Source: Paenibacillus tianjinensis | GTDB lineage: Bacteria; Bacillota; Bacilli; Paenibacillales; Paenibacillaceae | Length of the DNA: 64,000 bases | Direction: 5' to 3' | NCBI RefSeq assembly: GCF_017086365.1 | Contig: NZ_CP070969.1 | Span: 3,286,001 to 3,350,000, forward strand | Shown: positions 25,535-34,842 of the stretch, one piece after another | Numbering within the stretch: the first letter of the stretch is position 1 | Layout of the letters: every line of letters starts with the position of its first letter | Notes under the pieces: model-generated | What the model was told of the DNA's origin: nothing | Databases searched by the model: none | Seen by the model: the letters and a program-made list of their open reading frames with translations, nothing else | Position numbers and translations under genes: made by a program

Positions 25535-25779
25535 CAATACGCTGATTTCCGCTTTTTTATTAGGATACAAAGATTACATACCGTTCATAAAAATCGTACA
25601 TTTCAAAAAATATTAAGATTATGCGGCTCATTTAAGTGAAAATTTTACACAGATTTAACATTTCTCGCTTTGGCAAATAGTAGAATGATAGAATATGACA
25701 AGAAGACACGGTTTTGCCGTCCTTCTGGGATGTTATCCGCTAAATCAGACATTGAGGCACACTTGGAGGGTCTACGAAC

Positions 25780-27894
25780 GTGAATACAGATGAGAAAAAA
25801 AACAACCATACCAGCCCTGCTACCGCTTATCTTAACCGGGATCTGAGCTGGATCGAATTCAACCGCCGCGTACTGGCAGAGGCTCAGGACCCGGATAATC
25901 CGCTGATGGAACGGGCTAAGTTTCTGGCGATCGTCTCCAGCAATCTTGATGAGTTCATCAGTGTCCGCGTCGCCGGAATCCAGGATCAGATCAGAGCGGG
26001 CTATACTAAAAAGGATTTTACCGGCTTTACTCCTTCCGGACTGTACAAACGTCTGGTCAAACGGGTTACGAAAATCATCGCCGACCAATACCGCACCTTC
26101 CGCGACCTTTCCCGGCATTTGCATAAAGAAGGTATCGTTTTCGTCAATTACGAAGACCTGACCCATGCCCAGGAGCAGTCCATTGAAGAGTATTACCGTG
26201 ACATTATTTTTCCGGTACTGACACCGATGGCTGTTGACCAGAGCCGACCATTTCCGCTGGTGCACAGCCAGTTCATCTATCTGGCAGTTGTGCTTACCCG
26301 TAAGAACAGCCAGGAGGAGGAACCTTATTTTGCGATCCTGCAAATCCCGTCTAACCTGCCAAGATGCATTCCGCTACCCCACCGCTCCAACAGCAAAAAG
26401 CGGCAGTTTGTCTTCATCGAGGATGTAATCCGCCATCATATCCAAACCCTGTTCAGCGGCTACGAGCCGGTAGCTGTCAGTGAGTTCCGCTTAACCCGGA
26501 ATTCCGACCTGACGATTGATGAAGAAGGTGCAGAAGACCTGCTGGAAGAGATTGAAAAGGAGCTGCGTAAACGCCGCCGCGGCGTCCCTGCCCGGCTGGA
26601 AGTACAAAAGGGAATTCATCCGTACGCGCTGGAGCAGCTGCAGGCCGAATTCGAGCTGGAGGATTTCGTATTCGAAATTGAGGGGCCGCTTGATCTCGGC
26701 TTCCTTCGCGGATTTGCAAACACTCTAAAAGGATTCAATTATTTGTTCGAAGCTCCGATTGAACCGCAGTATCCGGCGGAATTTGATGAGAATGAAGACT
26801 TTTTCGAGGTACTCCGCGAACGCGATGTGCTTGTCTACCATCCTTACGAATCCTTTGATGCGATGACCGACTTCATCACCCAGGCCTCCGAGGATGAGCA
26901 TGTCATGGCTATCAAAATGACGCTCTACCGGGTAAGCGGCAACTCACCGCTAATCACTGCCCTGGCCCATGCTGCTGAATCCGGCAAGCAGGTCACTGTA
27001 GTTGTCGAGCTGAAAGCCCGGTTTGATGAAGAACGGAACATTGCCTGGGCGCGCAAGCTCGAGCAATCCGGCTGCCATGTTGTCTATGGTCTGGTCGGCC
27101 TCAAAACCCATGCCAAAGTAACGCTGATCGTCCGCCAGGAAGGCAACGAGCTGCGACGCTACGTACATGTAGGAACCGGTAACTACAACGACAGTACAGC
27201 CAAGGCTTATACAGACCTCAGCCTGTTCACCGCGAACAATGAGATCGGTCTGGATGCTTCCGAGCTGTTCAACCAGATGACCGGCTATTCCGCCAACTTT
27301 GACTGGAATGCCTTCATCGTTGCGCCAACCAATATGAGCCTGTCGCTGCAAAAGCTGATTCTGCGCGAAGCTGAGCATGCCGCCGCCGGCAGACCGTCGC
27401 GGATTATCGCCAAGATGAACTCCCTGTCCAATCAGGAGGTCATTGACAGCCTGTACAGCGCCGCTCAGGCCGGTGTGTCCATTGATCTGATCGTACGCGG
27501 TGTCTGCTGCCTGAGGCCGGGAATTGAGGGTCTCAGTGAGCGGATCAAAGTGCGGAGCATTGTCGACCGGTTCCTGGAGCATTCCCGGATCTATTACTTT
27601 GAGAACGGCGGCAAGCCTGAGGTTTACCTGTCCAGCGCCGACTGGATGACCCGCAATCTGACTCGGCGGATTGAGCTGATGTGTCCCGTGAAGGATTCCG
27701 GTATCCGCGGGCAAATTGTGAAGATTCTTGAAATGACGCTCAAAGACAATGTTAAAGCCAGCTTCCTGCAGCCGAACGGATATTATGAACGTCCGGACGA
27801 CAAAAAGGCCCCTTTCCGGAGCCAGTTCGCCGCTATGGATGTTAGCCGTTGGAAAGGTAACCGAGCTTTACCTTCACCGCCCAAGCATTCCTGA
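25780..27894 (+). CDS. ppk1: Polyphosphate kinase 1 (704 aa)
   Basis: Reversibly builds inorganic polyphosphate from ATP. Seen: the N-domain YLNRDLSWIEFNRRVLAEA and RAKFLAIVSSNLDEF, AIKMTLYRVSG, and the PLD-like catalytic part with RRYVHVGTGNYND, where His463 fits the phosphorylated histidine. Full length for the family. GTG start with GGAGGG 9 bases upstream. The last 53 bp overlap the 3' end of the convergent ppx gene, an enzyme with the opposite activity. Confidence 0.95.
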   Translation: MNTDEKKNNHTSPATAYLNRDLSWIEFNRRVLAEAQDPDNPLMERAKFLAIVSSNLDEFISVRVAGIQDQIRAGYTKKDFTGFTPSGLYKRLVKRVTKIIADQYRTFRDLSRHLHKEGIVFVNYEDLTHAQEQSIEEYYRDIIFPVLTPMAVDQSRPFPLVHSQFIYLAVVLTRKNSQEEEPYFAILQIPSNLPRCIPLPHRSNSKKRQFVFIEDVIRHHIQTLFSGYEPVAVSEFRLTRNSDLTIDEEGAEDLLEEIEKELRKRRRGVPARLEVQKGIHPYALEQLQAEFELEDFVFEIEGPLDLGFLRGFANTLKGFNYLFEAPIEPQYPAEFDENEDFFEVLRERDVLVYHPYESFDAMTDFITQASEDEHVMAIKMTLYRVSGNSPLITALAHAAESGKQVTVVVELKARFDEERNIAWARKLEQSGCHVVYGLVGLKTHAKVTLIVRQEGNELRRYVHVGTGNYNDSTAKAYTDLSLFTANNEIGLDASELFNQMTGYSANFDWNAFIVAPTNMSLSLQKLILREAEHAAAGRPSRIIAKMNSLSNQEVIDSLYSAAQAGVSIDLIVRGVCCLRPGIEGLSERIKVRSIVDRFLEHSRIYYFENGGKPEVYLSSADWMTRNLTRRIELMCPVKDSGIRGQIVKILEMTLKDNVKASFLQPNGYYERPDDKKAPFRSQFAAMDVSRWKGNRALPSPPKHS

Positions 27895-29371
27895 ATGCCT
27901 TCAGAGCGTTCTCTATGTCCTCGAGCCCTATAAGGACTGTCGAGGTGCCATGCAGCTCCAAATCAAGCGTGTTGCCGTGCAGCTGGACTGTGAGGTCGCG
28001 GATGATGCCGATTTCGGTACTATCCAGCGCGATGCTCAGCTGCACAAGTGTACCAAGCTTATGGATCAGCTCTTCGTCGGAAGGCAGCAAAATGTCCTTA
28101 TGTGCCTGGGACAGTTTCTGCTTCCGGCTTTTTGTGCTGTAGGATGCGATCAAGGCGCTGAGAATCAGCTGGCGGTGGGTCAGCCCGCGGATCGGCGAAT
28201 TCATCAGCCAGTAGCGGGTATGCCGCTTGGACTGATAGTAGTTAATGTTGGAGCCTGTACGGTGCAGCATTACAGAGACATAGATCAGCATTTCCTGCTC
28301 TGTCCTGTCCCCTCCCCCTTCAAAAGCATTGAACAAGCGGAGTGCAAGCTTATAGATATGGTCTAAATGCTGCTTAGAGGTGTGAATGTCAAAGCGGATG
28401 ATCGTGTCCAGACTGAATTCAAGCGCACTGTCACGTACAGGCTGTTCGGGTCTCAGGAGATCATGCAGCATGCCCTCGCGCAGCCCCTCCCCGCTGATCA
28501 GCGCCTCTTTCGCTCCGATATATTGATACACGGTATGGAAAATGACCAGCCCGGAGATGATAATATCCGCGCGGCTTTTGGAGAGCCCGTCCAGCTCTTT
28601 GCGCTTCTCATAAGGCATGGCCGGCAACGTCTCCATAAACCGGGCGATGGTCTCACCGGATAAGATATAACCATGCGAATTCGGCAGTGAATAATCCCGG
28701 TTCTTCTGATCGAGCTTGCCGAGTGAACGGAGCGTCCCGCCAAGGCCGTACAAGGGGAGACCTGCTCCGGTGCCCAGCCAGTCATGCTCAACCAGCCTGC
28801 CGGTTACATAGGCCTGAAGCTTCTTCACCTGCTCTGCGTTCCAGTTGCCGCTGTGGCTGAACATCAGATTCGTATTGACCGCGCCAAACGGAAAGGAAAT
28901 ACTCTGCTGATAGCGGCGCCCGCGGAACAGGGTAACCTCAGTGCTTCCCCCTCCAATGTCGATGACGAACCCGTCCTGAACGTCCGAAGAATTGATCACA
29001 CCCAGGAATCCGAAGTAAGCCTCCTGATAACCGCTGATGACTTCAATGGTTATCGAGGATTCAGCCGACAAATATTCTATAATCTCGGAGGAGTTGGCTG
29101 CGTTGCGGATCGCGGCTGTGGCTCCGGCGCGGATTCTCTCCACTCCAAAAGCGCTGCAGATTTCCTTGAACTGGCACAGGACCGGAATAATCGTATCCAT
29201 GTCCTTCCGCTCCAGTCTGCCCTCTTTTGTAATCTTCTCACTCAGACGAGCAGAGTATTTACACTCCTTGATAATTTTGTAGCCGCCTTCTGGTGTCGTA
29301 TCATAGATTACAAGCCGTATAGAGTTGGAGCCAATATCGATTATGCCAATCCGGCAAAGATCATCTCTCAT
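27842..29371 (-). CDS. ppx: Exopolyphosphatase / guanosine pentaphosphatase, Ppx/GppA (509 aa)
   Basis: Releases terminal phosphate from polyphosphate and/or converts pppGpp to ppGpp. ASKHA-fold N-domain: GIIDIGSNSIRLVIYD (phosphate 1), AGATAAIRNAANS, DGFVIDIGGGSTEVTLF (phosphate 2) and YGLGGTLRSLG. The C-terminal helical HD-like part follows, so this is the long form. The ATG at 29371 follows AAGGAG by 9 bases. Earlier in-frame starts lack one. Converges on and overlaps ppk1 by 53 bp, giving a synthesis/degradation pair. Confidence 0.93.
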   Translation of the reverse strand: MRDDLCRIGIIDIGSNSIRLVIYDTTPEGGYKIIKECKYSARLSEKITKEGRLERKDMDTIIPVLCQFKEICSAFGVERIRAGATAAIRNAANSSEIIEYLSAESSITIEVISGYQEAYFGFLGVINSSDVQDGFVIDIGGGSTEVTLFRGRRYQQSISFPFGAVNTNLMFSHSGNWNAEQVKKLQAYVTGRLVEHDWLGTGAGLPLYGLGGTLRSLGKLDQKNRDYSLPNSHGYILSGETIARFMETLPAMPYEKRKELDGLSKSRADIIISGLVIFHTVYQYIGAKEALISGEGLREGMLHDLLRPEQPVRDSALEFSLDTIIRFDIHTSKQHLDHIYKLALRLFNAFEGGGDRTEQEMLIYVSVMLHRTGSNINYYQSKRHTRYWLMNSPIRGLTHRQLILSALIASYSTKSRKQKLSQAHKDILLPSDEELIHKLGTLVQLSIALDSTEIGIIRDLTVQLHGNTLDLELHGTSTVLIGLEDIENALKAFRNAWAVKVKLGYLSNG

Positions 29372-29445
29372 CTGTATGTACTCCTTTACAAGTTGATTGG
29401 CCATTTTATATACTATATCACCCATTATTGCCCCAGCCAAAAGAA

Positions 29446-29481
29446 AAAAACGGCTTCCGGAGTGTATTCCGGGGCCGTTTT
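29446..29481. terminator. Terminator between the ABC importer and ppx promoter
   Basis: AAAACGGC with CCGGA pairs across a short loop with TCCGG and GCCGTTTT. An A run on the left gives a T run for leftward transcripts from the ABC genes. Confidence 0.75.
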
Positions 29482-29488
29482 CGCATTT

Positions 29489-30211
29489 TTATAGCACTTT
29501 GCTCAAGAAATCCTGAGTGCGGGCATGCTTCGGATTGCCGAATACTTCTGCCGGTGTACCCTGCTCGACAATGTATCCGCCGTCCATAAACAGGATGCGG
29601 TCGCCGACCTCACGGGCAAAGCCCATTTCATGAGTTACAATGACCATCGTCATGCCCTGCTCAGCCAGTTTCTTCATTACTTCAAGCACCTCACCGACCA
29701 TTTCCGGGTCCAGTGCAGAGGTAGGCTCATCGAACAGCATCACATGCGGCTGCATCGCCAGCGCCCGGGCAATCGCGATCCGCTGCTTCTGCCCGCCGGA
29801 CAGCTGTGCAGGATAAGCATCGCGCTTATCTTCAAGACCTACGGTACGAAGGAGCTCTACGGCGATTTTCTCCGCTTCCTGGGGTTGCTGCTTTTTCACT
29901 TTCAGCGGAGCCAGCATAATATTCTGCAGGACGGACATATGCGGAAACAGGTTGAACTGCTGGAAGACCATACCCATTTTTTCACGGGTCTGATTGATGT
30001 CATGCTTCTTATCCGTAATGGATTGGCCTTCAAAGGTAATTTCGCCGCCCGTAGGCTGCTCCAGCAGGTTCAGACAGCGCAAGAAGGTGCTTTTCCCCGA
30101 ACCGCTGGGTCCTATGACGACTACAACCTCGCCTTTTTCGATCTCCAGATCGATTCCTTTGAGGATCTCCAGCTTGCCAAAATGCTTTTGCAGGTTGTTA
30201 ACGGCGATCAT
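29489..30211 (-). CDS. Polar amino acid ABC transporter ATP-binding protein (240 aa)
   Basis: ATPase of a PAAT-family amino acid importer (GlnQ/ArtP/TcyN type). Walker [11 protein letters not shown]-loop [11 protein letters not shown], signature [15 protein letters not shown], Walker [13 protein letters not shown] and the switch histidine in VTHEMG are all present. ATG with AGGAGG. Its 5' end overlaps the permease gene by 14 bp. Last gene of the three-gene operon (binding protein, permease, ATPase). Confidence 0.94.
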   Translation of the reverse strand: MIAVNNLQKHFGKLEILKGIDLEIEKGEVVVVIGPSGSGKSTFLRCLNLLEQPTGGEITFEGQSITDKKHDINQTREKMGMVFQQFNLFPHMSVLQNIMLAPLKVKKQQPQEAEKIAVELLRTVGLEDKRDAYPAQLSGGQKQRIAIARALAMQPHVMLFDEPTSALDPEMVGEVLEVMKKLAEQGMTMVIVTHEMGFAREVGDRILFMDGGYIVEQGTPAEVFGNPKHARTQDFLSKVL

Positions 30212-30857
30212 CCGTATTCAGCCTCCTTTCTAATATGCCGAGCAGCTTGGATAGTGTAAAGGTCAGTATAAAATACATTACGGCGATGACAACAAGCGGA
30301 GTTAATCCCTCATAAGTAATCGTCGTAATGGTTCTTGCCTCAAAGAGCAGATCCGCTACCCCGATCATCGAGACGATGGAGGACTCTTTAATGATTGTAA
30401 TAAACTCGTTCCCGATAGCCGGCAGCACATTTTTGAGCGCCTGCGGAAGCACGATATACCGCATGGTCATCCCTTGCTTCATTCCGAGCGAACGGGCCGC
30501 CTCTACCTGGCCGCGGTCTACCCCCTGAATACCGGCGCGGAAGATTTCCGCCAGATAAGCCGAGCTGTTAATGGTCAGGGTAATCGCCCCCGATTGAATC
30601 GGAGAAAACTCCAGGCCGAATTCCGGCAGGCCATAGTGGATCAGGAACAGCTGCACCAGCATTGGTGTCCCGCGCAAAAATTCAACCCAGGCGGATGCGA
30701 TAAAACGCAGAACCCTCCATTTGGACATGCGCAGCAGAGAGACAATAATCCCCAGCACAAAGCCGAAGAAAACGCCCATCACCGCAAGCAGCAATGTATA
30801 CTTTAAACCGGAGAAGAAAAAATTGCGGTATTCATAAGCCATATCAAAAATGTTCAT
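30198..30857 (-). CDS. Polar amino acid ABC transporter permease (219 aa)
   Basis: HisM/GlnP-type membrane subunit with about five helices. Seen: [47 protein letters not shown] (family signature) and the EAA loop [33 protein letters not shown], which contacts the ATPase. The ATG at 30857 is 12 bases after AGGAGG. Overlaps the ATPase gene. A hairpin with T's lies between it and the binding-protein gene. Confidence 0.94.
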   Translation of the reverse strand: MNIFDMAYEYRNFFFSGLKYTLLLAVMGVFFGFVLGIIVSLLRMSKWRVLRFIASAWVEFLRGTPMLVQLFLIHYGLPEFGLEFSPIQSGAITLTINSSAYLAEIFRAGIQGVDRGQVEAARSLGMKQGMTMRYIVLPQALKNVLPAIGNEFITIIKESSIVSMIGVADLLFEARTITTITYEGLTPLVVIAVMYFILTFTLSKLLGILERRLNTDDRR

Positions 30858-30888
30858 CTCTTGGCAAAACCTCCTGTTCTTCAATTTT

Positions 30889-30926
30889 CAAAAAAATAGA
30901 AAACAGCGAATTATCGCTATTTTCTA
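30889..30926 (-). terminator. Attenuating hairpin between binding-protein and permease genes
   Basis: On the minus strand TAGAAAATAGCGA and TCGCTGTTTTCTA form a 13-bp stem with one mismatch and an ATAA-type loop (arms at 30914-30926 and 30897-30909), then seven or more T's. It sits after the binding-protein gene, where partial termination commonly gives excess binding protein over permease. Confidence 0.7.
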
Positions 30927-31000
30927 CTTAAAGAGCATTACTCTGCAGCAAGTGAAGCCGCAGAAAACCTCTGCATCACAGATTGTGTCAGGTAAAAAGC

Positions 31001-31816
31001 TTATTCGCTCTCGGCAAGCTCGCTTGCCGCCGCTACATACTCTTCGATTTTGCCTTCGGAGTTCAGGCGGGTCAAGGTAGTATTTACTTGATTAAGCAGC
31101 TCTGTGTTGCCCTTCTTCACGCCGATTACATAACCGTCATCTTCCACTTCAGGTTTAGCATCTGTAATAACCAGGCCCTTAACATTCTTCACAAAGGATT
31201 TGGCAACCGGCCCTTCCATAATGGAAGCATCCACACGGTTGGAATTCAGCTGCAGAACGATTTCGGAAATTTTGCCGAGCGAAGTCAGCTGTGCGCCTTC
31301 AATGCCTTTGGCAATATCTTCCTGGATCGAACCGGTCTGAACACCGATCTTGGCACCCTTCAGGGAATCCATGGTAGCAAATTTATCTTTATCGGCTTCA
31401 CGTACTACTACTGCTTGCTCCGCTTTATAGTAGATATCGGACAGGTCGACTGCTTTTTTGCGTTCTTCAGTCGGGCTCAGGCCGGAGATCACCATATCCA
31501 CTCTGCCGCTGGACAGCTCATTTAAAAGGGAATCGAAAGGCAGATCCTTGATAACCAGCTCAGCGCCCATATCCGCAGCGATATCCTTGGCAATGTCGAT
31601 GTCAAAGCCTACGATGGTGTCTTTGCCGTCAATCACTTTATGGAATTCATATGGCGGGAAATCTGCACTTGTACCCAGTGTCAGCGTTTTGGCGGCTGTA
31701 CCGGTATTGCCGGCATTAGTGTCCGTTGATGCAGCATTATCATTGTTGTTGCCACAGCCGGTCATCATTCCTACCGCAAGCAGCATTCCTAAAGAAAGTT
31801 TACCCCATTTGTTCAT
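31001..31816 (-). CDS. Polar amino acid ABC transporter substrate-binding lipoprotein (271 aa)
   Basis: Lipoprotein anchored outside the membrane that captures the amino acid. Lipobox MMTGCG with lipidated Cys at about residue 21, a low-complexity linker, then the SBP_bac_3 domain: LTLGTSADFPPYEFH, VGFDIDIAKDIAADMGAEL, LSSGRVDMVISGLSPTEER and GAKIGVQTGS. ATG with GGGGAG. First gene of the importer operon. Arg, Gln, Cys and His are all possible ligands for this group. Confidence 0.94.
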   Translation of the reverse strand: MNKWGKLSLGMLLAVGMMTGCGNNNDNAASTDTNAGNTGTAAKTLTLGTSADFPPYEFHKVIDGKDTIVGFDIDIAKDIAADMGAELVIKDLPFDSLLNELSSGRVDMVISGLSPTEERKKAVDLSDIYYKAEQAVVVREADKDKFATMDSLKGAKIGVQTGSIQEDIAKGIEGAQLTSLGKISEIVLQLNSNRVDASIMEGPVAKSFVKNVKGLVITDAKPEVEDDGYVIGVKKGNTELLNQVNTTLTRLNSEGKIEEYVAAASELAESE

Positions 31817-32120
31817 CTGTATATCTCCCCTATTCTCTCTTAAATTCTCTAAGTTGTCCCATTGACCGATTTATTATAAATCACTGCGCATGAATATGCA
31901 AAGACATTTTTGTGACAAGACTCGTTTATTTGAAGGTAAGGCATGGTGATTTCAACAGCTAATGCCTGCCCTGTTTTGCACATGTTCAGGCAAGAGGTAT
32001 ATACTAGGTATCATCTCCAGTTGCTACCGAAATAACCCGGATGACCCTGACTGGTTCACAGGATCCATTCGTGTGGTATTAATTACCTATGGCTTACGAA
32101 ACAGTTTATTAAGAGTTGGC

Positions 32121-32276
32121 TCAGGTGAATTTACTTACAAAGCATAGATATATGCTCACAGAGCCATTTTATACGGCATTTCAGGAGGATTAGCTCACAA
32201 AACTTAGGTTTATGCTTTCGAAGCGAGTTTTGTACGATGTGTCTCAGGAGGATTAGCTCACAAAACTTTTAGGAGG
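32121..32276 (+). repeat. Leader repeat array before the GH13 gene
   Basis: Three degraded units start with TCAGG(A/T)G at 32121, 32181 and 32244, a period of 60-63 bp. Each contains (T/C)TCACA and, in the second, a hairpin: ACAAAACT (32197-32204), inner GCTT/AAGC stem, AGTTTTGT (32226-32233). The last unit ends CTCACAAAACTTTTAGGAGG, the gene's own Shine-Dalgarno. The AGTTTTGT arm can instead pair with ACAAAACT at 32260-32267. The same 20 bases precede the MFS gene at 47117. The rest of the 31817-32120 gap shows nothing I can name. Confidence 0.7.
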
Positions 32277-32283
32277 TGCTCTC

Positions 32284-34041
32284 ATGCTTTTGGAAGCTAT
32301 GTACCATGTACCCCGTGACAAGTGGGCTTACGCCTACGATACAAAAACTATACATCTGCGTGTACGCACCAAAAGGGACGATGTGGACTGTGTTACAGCC
32401 CTCACCGGAGACAAGTATGACTGGGAACATACCTTTTATGAGATTATGATGGAAAAGGCTGCATCCGATGATAAGTTTGACTACTGGGAATGCGCGGTCC
32501 GGCCTAAATATAAACGCCTTAGCTACACTTTCCGTGTCAGCAAAGGCCCTGAGGATGTTTATCTTCTTGACAATGGCATCCGCTCGGAGTGTCCGCAGCC
32601 CCCAAACCACTTCTACGAGTTTCCCTACATACACCAAATCGACCTGTTTCAGGTGCCCAAATGGGCCAAGGATGCGGTGTTTTATCAGATTATGACCGAG
32701 CGCTTCGCCAACGGCGATCCCGGCAATGATCCGGAAGGAACCGAGGCTTGGGGCGGAACACCGAAGCTGGATAATTTTTTTGGCGGAGATCTGCAGGGTG
32801 TGCTGGATCATCTGGATGATCTGCAGGAGCTTGGCATCAACGCCGTTTATTTCACACCATTATTCGTCTCCCCTTCCAACCATAAATATGACATTGTAGA
32901 CTATAAAAAAGTGGACCCCCATTTCGGCGATAATGAGCTCCTGAAGCGCGTGGTTGAGGAATGCCACAGACGGGGTATCCGGGTGATGCTCGACGCCGTG
33001 TTTAACCACTGCAGTGACAAGTTCCCGCCTTTTCAGGACGTGCTGGAGAAGGGTGAATACTCTGTGTACAAAGACTGGTTCCATATGAACTCCTTCCCCG
33101 CTGAGGTTGTCGACGGTATACCTACCTATGACACTTTCGGCTTTTTTGGCAATATGCCGAAGTTCAACACCGCCAACCATGAGGTCAAAACCTATTTGCT
33201 TGAGGTGGCTGAATATTGGATCAAGGAGATCAAGGTCGACGGCTGGCGGCTGGATGTCGCCAATGAGGTCGATCACCATTTCTGGCGCGACTTCCGCAAG
33301 ATTGTTAAGGCTGCGAACCCAGATGCTTATATCGTCGGTGAGGTGTGGAGTGATTCCCTGACCTGGCTGCTCGGCGACCAGTTTGATTCAGTCATGAACT
33401 ACCCGTTCTCCGGCACGGTGCTGGAATTCTTCAACGGTGGCATGGACGGCGTTACCTTCGGACATCGGATCGGAAGCTTACTGATGCGCTATCCGCAGCA
33501 GACGAACGAGGTCGTCTTTAATCTGCTGGGCAGCCATGACACCCCGCGTCTTCTGACGGTTGTCGGGGAGGATAAACGCAGGCTGAAGCTCGCCGTCGTC
33601 TTCCTGTTCACCTTTATGGGGACACCTTGCATTTACTATGGCGATGAGATCGGGCTTACGGGCAATGAGGACCCCGACTGCCGCAAATGCATGGAATGGG
33701 ATGAGGAGAAACAGGACCGGGAGCTGTATGATTTCTACCGAATGATGATCGCTCTGCGCAAGGCAAATAAGGCGCTGCGCGAAGGCCGCTTCCGCATCCT
33801 CAAGGCCTGCGAGAATGATCCGTGCATCGTCTATGAGCGGGCGGATGAAATCATTCATTTCACGGTCTGGATGAACAATTCCCCCGTTCCCCGCATACTC
33901 AGCCACCCGATGGAGACCGACGACTGGCAGGATGCGCTGACCGGTGACCCGGTAGCTCCCGTAGATGGAATGATGAATATCTCGCTTGATCCGTACGGTT
34001 ACCGGATTCTGTGCCGTAATCTGGAGCAGCCTTCGATTTAA
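32284..34041 (+). CDS. GH13 neopullulanase / cyclomaltodextrinase-like alpha-glycosidase (585 aa)
   Basis: Cytoplasmic hydrolase of maltodextrins or cyclodextrins. The N-terminal beta domain (about residues 1-120) is of the CBM34 type found in neopullulanase subfamily GH13_20. The catalytic barrel has region I DAVFNH (236-241), nucleophile Asp324 in GWRLDVANE, acid/base Glu353 in VGEVW, and Asp419 in LLGSHDTPR. No signal peptide, so it acts on imported sugars. ATG with AGGAGG 7 bases upstream. Preceded by the unusual leader repeat. Alone in its unit and closed by a strong terminator. Confidence 0.93.
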   Translation: MLLEAMYHVPRDKWAYAYDTKTIHLRVRTKRDDVDCVTALTGDKYDWEHTFYEIMMEKAASDDKFDYWECAVRPKYKRLSYTFRVSKGPEDVYLLDNGIRSECPQPPNHFYEFPYIHQIDLFQVPKWAKDAVFYQIMTERFANGDPGNDPEGTEAWGGTPKLDNFFGGDLQGVLDHLDDLQELGINAVYFTPLFVSPSNHKYDIVDYKKVDPHFGDNELLKRVVEECHRRGIRVMLDAVFNHCSDKFPPFQDVLEKGEYSVYKDWFHMNSFPAEVVDGIPTYDTFGFFGNMPKFNTANHEVKTYLLEVAEYWIKEIKVDGWRLDVANEVDHHFWRDFRKIVKAANPDAYIVGEVWSDSLTWLLGDQFDSVMNYPFSGTVLEFFNGGMDGVTFGHRIGSLLMRYPQQTNEVVFNLLGSHDTPRLLTVVGEDKRRLKLAVVFLFTFMGTPCIYYGDEIGLTGNEDPDCRKCMEWDEEKQDRELYDFYRMMIALRKANKALREGRFRILKACENDPCIVYERADEIIHFTVWMNNSPVPRILSHPMETDDWQDALTGDPVAPVDGMMNISLDPYGYRILCRNLEQPSI

Positions 34042-34059
34042 AGCTGTTACCTTCAATAC

Positions 34060-34114
34060 AAAAAACCAAAGGCAGCCTTGAACTGGAATTCAGTTCTAGA
34101 CTGCCTTTGGTTTT
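34060..34114. terminator. Terminator after the GH13 gene
   Basis: AAAACCAAAGGCAG and CTGCCTTTGGTTTT form a perfect 14-bp outer stem, with GAACTG/CAGTTC inside. Runs of A and T on both sides allow termination in both directions. Confidence 0.85.
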
Positions 34115-34168
34115 GTCTGGCTCAAGTTACCGCTCATTATATTAACTCATAAGGGATAAAACGGTCCG

Positions 34169-34579
34169 TTAGTTTAAATTTTTGGTGAGGAGTATTTCCA
34201 ATGGTTGTGTATCAAGAATTAAGCATCCTGCATCTTTATAGCCTAGTTTTCTATAAAAGTGCTGGGCTCCTTCATCAGCCTGAGTAGATGTCATAATCAG
34301 ATTGAAGCCCTTTTGTTTCATTTGTTCTTCCCAGAAGAGGACAACTTGCTTTCCTGCCCCCTTGTCTCTATATTGTTCATCGACCCAAATCATGTTCATG
34401 AAAGGGGTGTTGTCCCAAAAGTATCCATACCTCATCCATCCGATATTACTTTCATCCTGATTTCGCAGAATGTATATCTCATTTCCCTTTATTTTTGACA
34501 GTATTAAGCTCTCAGAAATATGAGGGTCACGGTTTCGTATGTATTCATAGTCTGAGTCCGTTGCAAAGACGATCTTCAA
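34169..34579 (-). CDS. GNAT-family N-acetyltransferase (136 aa)
   Basis: Acetyl-CoA-binding motif in MIWVDEQYRDKGAGKQVVLFWEE, and a C-terminal block (QHFYRKLGYKDAG) typical of GNAT strand 5 and helix 4. The TTG at 34579, giving MKIVFATDSDYEYI, has GGGAGG 7 bases upstream. An earlier in-frame start lacks a ribosome site. Single gene convergent with the GH13 gene. Substrate unknown. Confidence 0.87.
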   Translation of the reverse strand: MKIVFATDSDYEYIRNRDPHISESLILSKIKGNEIYILRNQDESNIGWMRYGYFWDNTPFMNMIWVDEQYRDKGAGKQVVLFWEEQMKQKGFNLIMTSTQADEGAQHFYRKLGYKDAGCLILDTQPLEILLTKNLN

Positions 34580-34842
34580 CTTTCTTCCTCCCTTATGTCC
34601 CATTAAAAAATCTAATGACATTCTAACAGAACTTTATTAAGCACCGACAATAAATAACATCTTTAATTAAACTCTACTGGCCGTTAGTGTCTACAACTTT
34701 GTTTTGACGGCCTAGTGCCTTATTATTCAGATTCATACTATGTTTCGCCGAACACCCAAAGATAATTGCATTTGTTCCCCTCATGCATTACACTCTTTAT
34801 ATTGACAAATTTGCAGGTCTATAAAAGGAGGTCCACGCGTCT

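Noticed and set aside
32101..32276. CRISPR array at the leader repeat
   Set aside because: Only two to three degraded units, no regular unique spacers and no cas genes. The units end in a ribosome binding site.
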